A stretch of 64,000 nt of DNA from Halomonas sp. (GTDB lineage Bacteria; Pseudomonadota; Gammaproteobacteria; Pseudomonadales; Halomonadaceae), in contig NZ_JAFIFK010000047.1 in assembly GCF_020832045.1 (NCBI RefSeq), forward strand, positions 62,001-126,000, written 5' to 3'. Shown here piece by piece: positions 43,252 to 51,864 of this stretch. The translations under genes were made by a program, and so were the position numbers. The notes under the pieces are model-generated. The model was not told where the DNA came from, searched no databases, and saw only the letters and a list, made by a program, of their open reading frames with translations. Every line of letters starts with the position of its first letter. Within the stretch, counting starts at the first letter, position 1.

Positions 43252-44255
43252 GCGCTCTCCCTGACCAGGTTGACGAAGATCTCCTCGAGCGAGCTCTGGC
43301 GCGTATGCAAATCCTTGACCCTGATTCCCGTGGCTTCGAGATCCGCCAGCAGCCCGGCGATGCCGGTCCCTTCGTCCTGACGGGTGACGTCGTAGGTGTA
43401 GACCAATGCATGCCCCTCCTCCGCCAGCACCAGGTCGTGGCCAGCCAGGGCAGGGGGGACGCCGTCTAGGGGCGTATCGAGGTGCAGGGTCAGCTCCTTG
43501 CGTCCGAGTTGCTGCATCAGGGTGGCCTTGTTTTCTACCAACACCAATTCTCCGCGGCGAATCACGCCGATACGGTCGGCCATCTCCTCGGCTTCCTCGA
43601 TGTAGTGGGTGGTGAGAATGATGGTCACCCCCTGGTCACGGAGACCACGAACCACTTCCCACATCTCACGTCGCAGCTCCACGTCGACACCCGCCGTAGG
43701 CTCGTCGAGGAACAGCACCTGTGGCTGGTGTGACAGTGCCTTGGCGATCAGCACCCGCCGCTTCATGCCGCCGGAAAGCTCCAGCAGCCGATTGTCTCGC
43801 TTTTCCCATAGGGTCAGCGCGCGCAGCACGTTCTCGATGTGCGTCGGGTCGCTGGGCTTGCCGAACAGTCCGCGGCTGAAACTGACCGTGTCCCATACCG
43901 TGGTGAATGCCTCGTTGGTCAGCTCCTGGGGGACCAGGCCAATACGCTCACGCGCTTCACGATAAGCGCTGACGTTGTCGAATCCGTCGACCCTGACATT
44001 GCCGGCAGTGGCATTGACCAGCCCGCATATCACGCTGATCAGCGTGGTCTTGCCGGCTCCGTTGGGCCCCAGCAGGGCGAAAATCTCCCCGCGGCGAATG
44101 GTCAGGTTCACCTCCTTGAGCGCCTGAAAGCCGCTGCCATAGATCTTGGAGAGGTTTTCTACCTGGATGATCGGCGCGCCGGCCTCGATGCCACTGCCCG
44201 AAGCGCTGCCATGTTTGGCCATGGTGAGAGGCAGGGGGGGAGTTGAAAGGGTCAT
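43248..44255 (-). CDS. ABC-2 exporter ATP-binding protein
   Basis: A 335-residue ATPase: Walker [10 protein letters not shown], signature [15 protein letters not shown], Walker [13 protein letters not shown] and switch His in [16 protein letters not shown]. An N-terminal extension of about 25 residues ([20 protein letters not shown]) precedes the ABC domain; ATG at residue 12 is an alternative start. The C-terminal 90 residues form the regulatory domain common to YadG-type proteins. Overlaps the permease gene by ATGA. Confidence 0.9.
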   Translation of the reverse strand: MTLSTPPLPLTMAKHGSASGSGIEAGAPIIQVENLSKIYGSGFQALKEVNLTIRRGEIFALLGPNGAGKTTLISVICGLVNATAGNVRVDGFDNVSAYREARERIGLVPQELTNEAFTTVWDTVSFSRGLFGKPSDPTHIENVLRALTLWEKRDNRLLELSGGMKRRVLIAKALSHQPQVLFLDEPTAGVDVELRREMWEVVRGLRDQGVTIILTTHYIEEAEEMADRIGVIRRGELVLVENKATLMQQLGRKELTLHLDTPLDGVPPALAGHDLVLAEEGHALVYTYDVTRQDEGTGIAGLLADLEATGIRVKDLHTRQSSLEEIFVNLVRESA

Positions 44256-44285
44256 GCAGCGTCCTTCTTGGCAAGCATGCGTAAC

Positions 44286-44317
44286 GAAAAAGCCGCCGTG
44301 GCAGGCACGAGCGGCTT
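44286..44317 (-). terminator. Rho-independent terminator of ppiC
   Basis: Read on the minus strand: AAGCCGC, then CGTG and CACG around CCTGC, then GCGGCTT followed by TTTCG, a stem with a single bulged T. It follows the ppiC stop by about 40 bases and separates it from the ABC operon. Confidence 0.85.
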
Positions 44318-44359
44318 ATCCTGACGGGCGGCGATGCGCTGACGTCCGGTCGGCTGGCC

Positions 44360-44638
44360 TCAGCTGCGGCTGGTAATTTCCAGCAGGTGATAGCCGAACT
44401 GGGTCTTCACCGGGCCATGGACCTTGTTCAGCTCGCCCGAGAACACCACTTCGTCGAACTCGCGCACCATTTGTCCGGGGCCGAAGCTACCGAGGTCGCC
44501 GCCCTGGCGGCTGGACGGGCAAGACGAGTGCTCGCGTGCCACTTCGGCAAAGTCGCGGCCGCCCTCGATCTCGGCCTTGAGGGCCTCACACTTCTCTTCG
44601 CTGCTTACCAGAATATGCCGCGCAGTTGCCTTGGCCAT
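44360..44638 (-). CDS. ppiC: Peptidyl-prolyl isomerase C (parvulin)
   Basis: A 92-residue single-domain parvulin matching E. coli PpiC (93 aa). It has ARHILVSSEEKCEALKAEI, DFAEVAREHSSCPSSRQGGDLGSFGPGQMVREFDEVVF and the final VKTQFGYHLLEI with the active-site histidines. Catalyses cis-trans isomerisation of Xaa-Pro bonds; cytoplasmic, with no signal peptide. Start has AAAGGAG nine bases upstream. Confidence 0.95.
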   Translation of the reverse strand: MAKATARHILVSSEEKCEALKAEIEGGRDFAEVAREHSSCPSSRQGGDLGSFGPGQMVREFDEVVFSGELNKVHGPVKTQFGYHLLEITSRS

Positions 44639-44661
44639 GTCGTGCTCCTTTCATGATGGTG

Positions 44662-44699
44662 GGCGAATGTCGTACCAGCCAGTACGGCCATCATTCGCC
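44662..44699. repeat. Nested inverted repeats upstream of ppiC
   Basis: Outer arms GGCGAATG and CATTCGCC (8 bp) enclose GTAC-N6-GTAC. It lies 24 to 61 bases before the ppiC start and would form part of its mRNA leader on the minus strand. A role in control of translation is possible but not shown. Confidence 0.4.
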
Positions 44700-44742
44700 G
44701 ATAAAACGCGAATCATACCATGCGGCTCGCCTGTGCCGAAGG

Positions 44743-45030
44743 CTATGCCTGGTAGGCGGCTAGGTCGACCTGGGCTGCCGAGTCGCGCAGCGCTACCAGG
44801 GCCTGGTATTCAGCAGAGGCGTGCCACTGCTCCACGGCTGCCCGGTCGGGAAACCTGAGTACCACGATGTTGGGATGGCCCGGCTCACCTGCCAGCATGT
44901 CCGTGCGTTGACCGCGCATCACCACTTCGCCGCCCCATGGCGCGAGGGTTGCGGGCACGCGCTCGACATACTCCATCCAGCGTTCCGGGTCGTGCACGGT
45001 CACTTGACCGATGACATAGGCACTGCACAT
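44743..45030 (-). CDS. DUF1330 family protein
   Basis: A 95-residue ferredoxin-like-fold protein with the DUF1330 pattern: AYVIGQVTVHDPERWMEYVERVPATLAPWGGEVVMRG and PNIVVLRFPDRAAVEQWHASAEYQALVALR. Starts behind AGGAGGTG. Function unknown; related folds are dimeric and some are monooxygenase-like. Confidence 0.86.
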   Translation of the reverse strand: MCSAYVIGQVTVHDPERWMEYVERVPATLAPWGGEVVMRGQRTDMLAGEPGHPNIVVLRFPDRAAVEQWHASAEYQALVALRDSAAQVDLAAYQA

Positions 45031-45074
45031 GGGTCTACACCTCCTGTTTCATCCGCCCTGTTCGATCCATTCGT

Positions 45075-45395
45075 TCAACCACCCACGCCAAACCTTAGCC
45101 GCAGGTTCTGCAGGCCGTCGAGCTCCAGGCGTACCTCGTCGGAGAATACCGGGTGGCCGTGGAGGCGAACGGTGACGGTGGCATCCGCACCGCGGTAGCT
45201 GACTTCGGCGCGAATGGTGGCCTGGGTGCTCAGCGGTGCCAGCGGGTCGTACTCGATGCTCTGTACTTCCACTGCGGAGAGCCCGTGTGCCTCCAACTGC
45301 TGGTCGATGGCCTGTCTGACGACATGGCCGTAATAAAGATAGAGGCCGCCATAGGCCATGGCGGCGATGAATAGCAGCGAGATGAGTCGGCTCAA
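45075..45395 (-). CDS. Hypothetical single-pass membrane protein
   Basis: A 106-residue protein with a TTG start at 45395, six bases after AAGGAG. An N-terminal helix (LSRLISLLFIAAMAYGGLYLYYG) anchors a soluble domain rich in strands (VEVQSIEYDPLAPLSTQATIRAEVSYRGADATVTVRLHG), which should face the periplasm. The SDR stop lies one base before this start, so the two are probably cotranscribed. No family recognised. Confidence 0.6.
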   Translation of the reverse strand: MSRLISLLFIAAMAYGGLYLYYGHVVRQAIDQQLEAHGLSAVEVQSIEYDPLAPLSTQATIRAEVSYRGADATVTVRLHGHPVFSDEVRLELDGLQNLRLRFGVGG

Positions 45396-45396
45396 G

Positions 45397-46287
45397 TCAG
45401 TCTCCTTTACGTTCGTCGCGTGTCGATGCCAACAGTACCCGGTCCATGCCGCGCGTGGTGAGCAGGCGTTTGAGCAAGCCGAACAGGTGAGTGGGCAAGG
45501 TGACATGATAGCGTGCCTTCGGACGACGGCTCTCCAACGCATGGATCAGCTTGTCGACCACGGCGTCTGGGCCCAGCGTGAAGGCGCCGCCGGAGGAAGC
45601 GCCTTTGCCTGACAGGCGCGTCTCGACCGTACGGTAAATATGGCGATGATAGCTGCCGTCGGTGTCGATGTGCTCGCGAAAGGCACGGTAGGCGTTTTCG
45701 CGGAAGCGGCTGGCGATCGGGCCGGGTTCGATCAGACTGACGTGAATGCCGCTACCGAGCAGTTCCTGACGCAGTGCATCGGTGAGCCCTTCCAGGGCGA
45801 ACTTTGAGCACACGTAGGCGCCGCGATACGGCAGGGCAGCGAAACCGAGCACCGAGCTGTTCTGCACGATTCGCCCGAAGCCCTGTTCACGCATGATGGG
45901 AATGATTCGATTGGTGAGCTCGTGCGTACCGAGCAAGTTGACTTCCAGCTGGGCGCGCAGTGCTGTGCGGGTCAAGTCCTCGACGGCGCCGGGTTGGCCA
46001 TAGGCGGCGTTGTTGAACAGCGCATCCAGGCGGCCGCCGGTGTGTTCCAGCAGCCGAGTCACACAGGCGTCGATGGAGGCGCTCGAGGTCAGCTCCAGCG
46101 GCAGCGGCACGAGCCCCTCCTCATGAAGGCGGGCAAGGTCCTCCTCGCGGCGTGCGGTGGCAAACACTTGCCAGCCCCGCTGGGCCAGGGCAAGAGCGGC
46201 GGCATGACCGATACCGCTGGAACATCCCGTCACCAGCACGCTGCGTGTCACCGCCCTCTGTGAGCTCGCCATGTCGTGCTGACTCAT
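45397..46287 (-). CDS. Short-chain dehydrogenase/reductase (SDR)
   Basis: A 296-residue classical SDR from ATG 46287. The cofactor loop is VTGCSSGIGHAAALALA, with NNAAYGQPG and the catalytic Tyr-Lys in GAYVCSKFALEGL. The 45-residue C-terminal extension (ESRRPKARYHVTLPTHLFGLLKRLL) is typical of a subgroup annotated as short-chain oxidoreductases near glutathione transferases. ATGA overlap with the upstream GST gene implies coupling. Substrate unknown. Confidence 0.85.
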   Translation of the reverse strand: MSQHDMASSQRAVTRSVLVTGCSSGIGHAAALALAQRGWQVFATARREEDLARLHEEGLVPLPLELTSSASIDACVTRLLEHTGGRLDALFNNAAYGQPGAVEDLTRTALRAQLEVNLLGTHELTNRIIPIMREQGFGRIVQNSSVLGFAALPYRGAYVCSKFALEGLTDALRQELLGSGIHVSLIEPGPIASRFRENAYRAFREHIDTDGSYHRHIYRTVETRLSGKGASSGGAFTLGPDAVVDKLIHALESRRPKARYHVTLPTHLFGLLKRLLTTRGMDRVLLASTRDERKGD

Positions 46288-46916
46288 GGAAGAGGAATCT
46301 CGTTGACCTTCTTCGGTACGTGGTAGCCGCGCTGTACTGCCGGGCGTCCGGCAATCTCGAGGTACCAGCGCCTCACGTTGGGATAGTCGACAAGCTCGAT
46401 ACGCTGCCACTCGTAGCGTGACACCCATGGCCAGCAAGCCATGTCGGCTATGGTGTACTCGTCGCCGGCCAGGTAGGCATTGTCGGCCAGGCGGGCGTCC
46501 AGCACACGGTAGAGGCGCTCGGCCTCGGCATGAAAGCGCTGCTCGGCATAGGGCGCCTGGCCGGCGTTGAACCTCAGAAAATGGTGGGCCTGGCCAAGAA
46601 TGGGGCCTAGCCCGCCCATCTGCCACATCAGCCATTCCAGGGTGCGGTAGCGCTTTTCCGGGTCACTGGGGAGAAAACGACCTGCTTTCTCAGCCAGGTA
46701 GATCAGAATCGCCCCCGACTCCATCAGCACGGTGTCGGTCTCGTCGTCACGAATGGCGGGAATCTTGTTGTTGGGGCTTATCTCGAGGAAGGCCGGCTCG
46801 AACTGCTCCCCCTGGGTGATATCCACGCTGTGGACACGGTAGGGAAGGCCGAGCTCCTCCAGCAGGATGGAGACTTTACGGCCGTTGGGGGTCGTCCAGG
46901 TCCAGAAGTCGATCAT
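46284..46916 (-). CDS. Glutathione S-transferase, YfcG/nu-class-like
   Basis: A 210-residue protein from ATG 46916 behind AAGGAGA. The N-terminal FWTWTTPNGRKVSILLEELGLPYRVHSVDITQGEQFEPAFLEISPNNKIPAIRD matches YfcG and YghU, whose TxN motif binds GSSG or two GSH. MESGAILIYLAEKAG is the Glu-Ser glutathione motif. E. coli YfcG is a disulfide reductase, a reasonable guess here. Overlaps the SDR gene by four bases. Confidence 0.87.
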   Translation of the reverse strand: MIDFWTWTTPNGRKVSILLEELGLPYRVHSVDITQGEQFEPAFLEISPNNKIPAIRDDETDTVLMESGAILIYLAEKAGRFLPSDPEKRYRTLEWLMWQMGGLGPILGQAHHFLRFNAGQAPYAEQRFHAEAERLYRVLDARLADNAYLAGDEYTIADMACWPWVSRYEWQRIELVDYPNVRRWYLEIAGRPAVQRGYHVPKKVNEIPLP

Positions 46917-47196
46917 GGTGTTCTCCTTCACCTGAGAAACAGGCCGGATGGTCGGGTGGTGGGCAGACCATACCACTACGTCGCTTGCCGGGGTAACGCT
47001 CGGCCGCGTGCCTGGCTCGACGGTTCCGTGCGTCGCCAAGCCAGCTATGCTGAGGTAGCCCCGCTGGAATTCCTGCGAGCCGTCAGCATGGCCTGCCCGT
47101 GTCCGTAGAGATAGATGCGCGGGGCTTGTCACCCAGCCGAGGTGGCGGGAGAATGAGCCGGCTGCCAATGTGCCGAAGTCACGGCAAGGGGGAACA

Positions 47197-47727
47197 ATGC
47201 GCAGGAAAGTGACGCTGACGTTTTGGCGATGGCCATTGGCTCTGCTGGCCCTGTCCGGTCTGGCGCATGGCCAGGAGCCAGCGGAGATGGTGGGCAACAT
47301 GACCGGCGTGCTCGATGGCCAAGAGAAAGAGTGGTTCATCCTGAGCCAGGGTGCCGACTCCAACGCCACCTTTACTGTAGCGGGCGACCGAACCGTGATC
47401 GACCTTGTCGGTTTCATCGAACCGGATAGCTGGCGAGTCCGCGACTCCCTCTCTCTCAGCATTACCCTCATTGAGGGAGAGGTCGTCGATTTCGACCTGC
47501 TGCACCCCATCGGAGCCAGTGCCATGCCGCCCGTCTTCACCTCTGACGAGGCCGATGTTTCCCTCGTGCTGGATACTTTCGAAGTGACAGGGGGCAAGGC
47601 CCATGTGGCGGGCAGGGTAGAGGGCACGTTGGCCCTGCAGCAGGCGCTAGGTGAGGAGGCAACGTTGGAAGAGGGCATCCGGATAGCGGTGGAGTTCGAT
47701 GCTGAAGCATCCCGCATCGAATATTGA
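47197..47727 (+). CDS. Exported hypothetical protein
   Basis: A 176-residue protein with a signal peptide (MRRKVTLTFWRWPLALLALSGLAHGQ), starting at ATG 47197 behind AAGGGGGAA. The mature part is acidic and mostly beta: MTGVLDGQEKEWFILSQG, RTVIDLVGFIEPDSW, SLSLSITLIEGEVVDFDLL. No catalytic motif. Its last 29 bases overlap the methyltransferase gene in another frame. Unknown function; probably periplasmic. Confidence 0.66.
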   Translation: MRRKVTLTFWRWPLALLALSGLAHGQEPAEMVGNMTGVLDGQEKEWFILSQGADSNATFTVAGDRTVIDLVGFIEPDSWRVRDSLSLSITLIEGEVVDFDLLHPIGASAMPPVFTSDEADVSLVLDTFEVTGGKAHVAGRVEGTLALQQALGEEATLEEGIRIAVEFDAEASRIEY

Positions 47728-48910
47728 TACCCGCTTCGAACGCCTTACCGCCCTGCTGGCCAAATGGCAGCCTGTCTGGCGTTCCTCTCCGTTCATTTAC
47801 GGGCGGGCGACACTGCATGGGTTCTCGCCCGCATTGACCGACACGCTGCTCGGACTGAGCGAAGCCCAGGTGAAGAGCCTGCAGAGCAATCCCTGGCAAG
47901 ACTCGCCCCTCGCTGAATGGTTGCCGGTGGCTGAGTTGGCCGAGCTGGTGTCGTTGCCGGCGCTGCCGCTAGAGCTCGTTGCGCTGCCTCCGGCGTGGGC
48001 TCAGCATGTGGGTGGCCGAAAATGGCAGCAGATCGAGGCCTTCGTTCGGTATTTGAAAGTGGTTCCCCACGAGCGACTGGTGGAATGGTGTGCCGGCAAG
48101 GGGCATCTGTCACGAGCCCTTGCGCGCTGGCATGGCCGCGAGGTTACCGCCTTGGAGTGGCAGGCCGCCCTGTGCCAAGAAGGGGAGCACTTGGCCACGG
48201 TGCAGCAGGCCCCGGTGAGGCTGCATCAACAGGACGTCCTGGCCCCGGACGTGGGCCGCTTTCTTACAGCGCAGTCTCACGTCGTAGCGCTGCATGCGTG
48301 TGGTGACCTTCATCTGAGCCTGATCGAGCAGGCCGTGGCATCGGGCAGCAGCGTCTCTCTGGCGCCATGTTGCTATCACCGCACCGAGGCGGCCGACTAT
48401 CGGCCCGTGTCGCAGTGCGGCCGTGCGCTTTGCCGCAGCCACGCTTTCTCGCTCGTTCGCAGCGACCTGACGCTGGCGGTTCAGGAGACGGTCACGGCAC
48501 CACGGGGAGTACGGCGACGACGCGAGCAGGCCAACGCCTGGCGGCTGGGCTTCGATGAGCTCCAGCGTGAACTGAGGGGTGTCGACAGCTACCTGCCCGT
48601 TCCCAGCCTGGCATACGGGCAACTGCCCGAGCGCTTTACGGATTTCTGTGCCTGGGCGGCTCGGAGGAAGGGGCTGGACTTGCCGTCATCGCTCGATTAC
48701 GCCCGCCATGAAGCCTCAGGTTGGCACAGGCTGTGGGAAGTGGAACGTCTGGAATTGGTTCGCCATCTGTTTCGTCGCCCCCTGGAGATATGGCTGGCGC
48801 TGGATCGCGCGAAGCGCTTGGAGGAGGCCGGCTTCAGCGTGGAAGTCGGCACCTTCTGTGCCCATCAATTGACCCCGCGCAATCTCTTCATCCATGCCAA
48901 GAGGTCGTGA
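47699..48910 (+). CDS. METTL25/GSTCD-like methyltransferase
   Basis: A 403-residue SAM-dependent methyltransferase. The key segments are VEWCAGKGHLSRALARWHGREVTALEW (SAM loop), VVALHACGDLHLSLIEQAV and SVSLAPCCYHRTE, the ACGD/PCCYH combination shared with eukaryotic METTL25 and GSTCD proteins. The C-terminal part has FTDFCAWAARRKGLDLPSS. The substrate is not known; a ribosomal or RNA target is a possibility. Start overlaps the previous gene, so the two are probably coexpressed. Confidence 0.8.
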   Translation: MLKHPASNIDTRFERLTALLAKWQPVWRSSPFIYGRATLHGFSPALTDTLLGLSEAQVKSLQSNPWQDSPLAEWLPVAELAELVSLPALPLELVALPPAWAQHVGGRKWQQIEAFVRYLKVVPHERLVEWCAGKGHLSRALARWHGREVTALEWQAALCQEGEHLATVQQAPVRLHQQDVLAPDVGRFLTAQSHVVALHACGDLHLSLIEQAVASGSSVSLAPCCYHRTEAADYRPVSQCGRALCRSHAFSLVRSDLTLAVQETVTAPRGVRRRREQANAWRLGFDELQRELRGVDSYLPVPSLAYGQLPERFTDFCAWAARRKGLDLPSSLDYARHEASGWHRLWEVERLELVRHLFRRPLEIWLALDRAKRLEEAGFSVEVGTFCAHQLTPRNLFIHAKRS

Positions 48911-49019
48911 TCTCGCCGATGCAACTGCGTGAGGTCGAAGTGCTGGCCTGCTGAGGTGCAAGGAAACCGAAGCGCAGTGCTTCGATCAAGCCCTCTGCCG
49001 CGTCAAGGGCGTCGCAGGC

Positions 49020-49985
49020 TCATAGGCCCTGGGCGCCTCGGCGCAGCCAGTCGTGCACGAAGACCAACTTGCGGAGTGCCACCTCGGAAAGTACGAAGGG
49101 ATAAAGATCCGAATACCCCATTGAGCGATTGATGTGGTTGACCCCCATGGCAAGCACCGCTGCGACATGGATCAAACGCTCGGCATCCGCTTCCATATAG
49201 GGATCCCAGCCATCGTGTGGCACCTCACGCGAGGTCAGGCCGGCGGCAACGAAGCTATCGGTGATATCGGTCAGATGTAGCAAATGGGCGGCTGTTTCGG
49301 CCCAGTCCTCGTGGGGGTGAGCGGAAGCATAGGTGGTAATGAAATGCGAACGCCAACCGGAAGGGGGGCCTTCGCGATAATGCCGCTGCAAGGCGTCGGC
49401 ATAATTTTCACGTTCATCGCCGAACATGGCCCTGAAGGCATCCAGAAAATCCTCTCTCTGGCTGAGTCTCCACCAGAGCATGTGCGAAATTTCGTGGCGC
49501 ATGTGGCCGATCATCGTGCGATATGGCTCTTCGAGCGCCTCGCGCCGGGTGGTACTCAGCACCGGATCCGCTTCCGCCACGCTGATGGTCACCACCCCCC
49601 CTACATGTCCCATGGCGACGGGCGTCGGCCCTTCAGCCAGCATGTTGAAGGCCGGTGGGGGGCCGGGATCTTCCGGCCTAAACCAGTTCCATCGACCAAG
49701 GTTGTCGATCACCCAGCGCTTGGCAGCTTCGGTCTTGGCCCAGTGGGGGATGGCATTGGCAATGCTGGGATCCGGCGCGAGTGCCGTCATTGCACAGGAA
49801 CGGCAGAAGGTGCCCGGTTCGGGGGCGATCCAGTTGCAGCTGATGACATCTCGATTGATGCAATAAGGTGACGAGGCCAGAAAAGCCCTGGCCTGCGGGT
49901 CATAGGCAACAGGCGTGCCGTTGGCAGTGGCAAGATTGTCGAACCAGAGAGAGCCAGGACCGACCGGATTGGCAAAAACACGCAT
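49020..49985 (-). CDS. Putative zinc-binding metallopeptidase with zinc ribbon
   Basis: A 321-residue protein starting at ATG 49985 behind AAGGAG. The N-terminus is a zinc ribbon with Cys42, Cys50, Cys61 and Cys64 (YCINRDVISC and FCRSC). The catalytic-like motif HEISH is at 164-168 (MIGHMRHEISHMLWW), with a downstream ENYADALQRHY and HPHEDWAETAAHLLHL. This matches the zinc-ribbon plus Mx-type peptidase family. No signal peptide, so probably cytoplasmic. Substrate unknown. Convergent with the methyltransferase gene. Confidence 0.8.
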   Translation of the reverse strand: MRVFANPVGPGSLWFDNLATANGTPVAYDPQARAFLASSPYCINRDVISCNWIAPEPGTFCRSCAMTALAPDPSIANAIPHWAKTEAAKRWVIDNLGRWNWFRPEDPGPPPAFNMLAEGPTPVAMGHVGGVVTISVAEADPVLSTTRREALEEPYRTMIGHMRHEISHMLWWRLSQREDFLDAFRAMFGDERENYADALQRHYREGPPSGWRSHFITTYASAHPHEDWAETAAHLLHLTDITDSFVAAGLTSREVPHDGWDPYMEADAERLIHVAAVLAMGVNHINRSMGYSDLYPFVLSEVALRKLVFVHDWLRRGAQGL

Positions 49986-50084
49986 GACAGTGGCTCCTTG
50001 GCGACACCAGAGCGCAGCGCCCTTGGTACGACGGCAGCTGAATGCTGCCGTTCCTCCCGTCACTGTAGCAGCCTGAGCCCAGTT

Positions 50085-50108
50085 ACCTAGGGTGGTGACC
50101 TAGGGTGG
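50085..50108 (+). repeat. Tandem 11-bp direct repeat
   Basis: ACCTAGGGTGG occurs twice, 13 bp apart, in the 244-base gap between the divergent zinc-peptidase and M28 peptidase genes. It may be a binding site or a chance duplication. Confidence 0.5.
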
Positions 50109-50229
50109 CCCAAAAGAAACATGAGACGGGTTCCCTTTGCCTGTCGGCAGGGTATCGCCCTTTTCACTGGCAGGGGGTACACCTATCTTGAGCAGGGTAG
50201 GGAAGATTCCAGGGAAGGGGAGAACCAGT

Positions 50230-50292
50230 ATGAAAGCCGGCAGCGAACATCATCGTATCGTCCATCAGGGCGCCGGGCGTGACCTCACATGA
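50230..50292 (+). CDS. 20-residue leader ORF overlapping the M28 peptidase start
   Basis: ATG 50230 follows GGGGAG with seven bases between, a far better ribosome site than any before the next gene. It encodes a 20-residue, His-rich peptide beginning MKAGSEHHRIVH and ends at TGA 50292, overlapping the peptidase ATG (50289) as ATGA. This is the layout of translational coupling. The peptide may have no function of its own. It matches no known leader peptide that I recognise. Confidence 0.45.
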   Translation: MKAGSEHHRIVHQGAGRDLT

Positions 50293-51299
50293 GGCAAAAG
50301 CGAATATCGTTTATTACCGTGGTGGGTGCCCTCGGACTACTGATGACGATGTTTCTGGGAGGTGGCTACTGGTTGATGCTTAACATGCCCGGGTCCTCCT
50401 TTCGCGATGAGCCGTCACCCCTGGGGGAGCAGGGCGAGTTGCTCAGTGAACGGCTATACCGACACGTGACGGTCCTGGCCGACGACATCGGCGAACGCCA
50501 TTACTGGCGGCCGGAAGCGCTGCAAGCGGCGGGCGACTACATTGAACATGCCTTTCAAGAAGCGGGGCATCGGCCACGCCGTCATGACGTGCCCACCGGC
50601 AGCCGGGTCTTCCACAACATTGAAGTCGTTCTACCCGGTGGCCGCCTGGCCGACGAAGTGCTCGTGGTAGGCGCCCATTACGATACGGTGCGCGGCAGTC
50701 CGGGCGCCGACGACAACGCATCCGGCGTCGCCGTGTTGATCGAGCTGGCGCGTCAGTTGCGGGAGGTCGAGCTCGACCGAACCCTGCGTCTGGTGGCCTT
50801 CGTCAATGAGGAAGCGCCCTTCTTCGGCAGCCATGCCATGGGCAGCCTGCGCTATGCGCGGCAAGCCAAGGCCGAAGAGTGGAACATCGTCGGCATGATC
50901 TCGCTGGAGATGCTGGGCTACTACAGCGACGAGCCCGGGTCCCAGCACTATCCCTTTCCCCTCGACCTGTTCTATCCGGACACCGGGAATTTTCTCGCCT
51001 TCGTCAGCAATCTGGAGTCGCGTGGCTTGCTGCATCAGGCGATCGGCACCTTTCGCCGCCATGCTGAGGTTCCCTCCGAAGGCATGGCGGCGCCCCCTCA
51101 ACTGGGCGATATCAACCGCTCGGATCATTGGGCCTTCTGGGAAATGGGTTTTCCCGCCATGATGCTTACGGACACGGCCAATTTCCGTAATCCTTATTAC
51201 CATGGGCCCGGCGACACTCCAGAGCGCCTCGACTATGCCACCATGGCCAGGCTGACCGAGGCCCTGGCGGCAATGCTCGAGAGCATGGCCCGGCACTAA
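50289..51299 (+). CDS. M28 family zinc aminopeptidase
   Basis: A 336-residue metallopeptidase. Residues 1-32 hold a signal anchor (ITVVGALGLLMTMFLGGGYW), so the enzyme probably faces the periplasm. The M28 zinc and catalytic residues are seen in VGAHYDTVRGSPGADDNASG (His130, Asp142) and VNEEAPFF (Glu174 catalytic, Glu175 ligand), and the last ligand near YYHGPGDTPERL. ATG 50289 has no ribosome site of its own but overlaps a leader ORF stop. Confidence 0.86.
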   Translation: MRQKRISFITVVGALGLLMTMFLGGGYWLMLNMPGSSFRDEPSPLGEQGELLSERLYRHVTVLADDIGERHYWRPEALQAAGDYIEHAFQEAGHRPRRHDVPTGSRVFHNIEVVLPGGRLADEVLVVGAHYDTVRGSPGADDNASGVAVLIELARQLREVELDRTLRLVAFVNEEAPFFGSHAMGSLRYARQAKAEEWNIVGMISLEMLGYYSDEPGSQHYPFPLDLFYPDTGNFLAFVSNLESRGLLHQAIGTFRRHAEVPSEGMAAPPQLGDINRSDHWAFWEMGFPAMMLTDTANFRNPYYHGPGDTPERLDYATMARLTEALAAMLESMARH

Positions 51300-51324
51300 T
51301 CCGAGACACGACGAAGGAGCCCGA

Positions 51325-51864
51325 GTGTCGTTCACCAATGACTCGCTGGACCCTCAGCATCTGCCGACCCTCGCGGATGCGCGACTCGCGCCCGTTTCTG
51401 CCCGCCTGGCGCCTTGCCAGGCAGTGCTGCGCGCCTTGCATTGGCTGTTCCTCACGGCTTTGGCGGCCGCGTTACCCTTTCTGCACGAAGACTTTGCCGC
51501 CTGGCAGCCGTGGCCGGCACTTGGCATTGCCGCTCTGGGTACGGTCGCCATTGCCCTGGGGTGGTGGGAGGCGCGACGTCGGGCCTATGGCTTGCGGCAG
51601 CATGACGTGATCTATCGGCGCGGCTTGCTGGTTCAGCGCACCCAGGTGCTGCCATTGGCGCGTTTGCAGCATATCGAGACCTTGAGCAATCCCGTCGAAC
51701 GTGCCTTCGGGCTGGTGCGCCTGGTTTGCTTCACAGCGGGTGGCAGGGGGGCAGACATGGTATTGGAGGGGATGACGGCCGCCCAGGCCCGTGCGATTCG
51801 TCAGCATCTCCTGGCCCATTTGGAGAGTACCGCCTCCGAGCGGATAGAGTCGGACCTGCCATGA
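51325..51864 (+). CDS. bPH2 domain membrane protein, YdbS-like
   Basis: A 179-residue protein with a GTG start at 51325 six bases after AAGGAG. Two hydrophobic helices (LHWLFLTALAAALPFL and ALGIAALGTVAIALGWW) are followed by a bacterial pleckstrin-homology-like domain (YGLRQHDVIYRRGLLVQRTQVLPLARLQHIE, RAFGLVRLVCFTAGG). The stop overlaps the next gene's start by ATGA. With its neighbour it forms the YdbS-YdbT pair found in many bacteria. Confidence 0.82.
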   Translation: MSFTNDSLDPQHLPTLADARLAPVSARLAPCQAVLRALHWLFLTALAAALPFLHEDFAAWQPWPALGIAALGTVAIALGWWEARRRAYGLRQHDVIYRRGLLVQRTQVLPLARLQHIETLSNPVERAFGLVRLVCFTAGGRGADMVLEGMTAAQARAIRQHLLAHLESTASERIESDLP

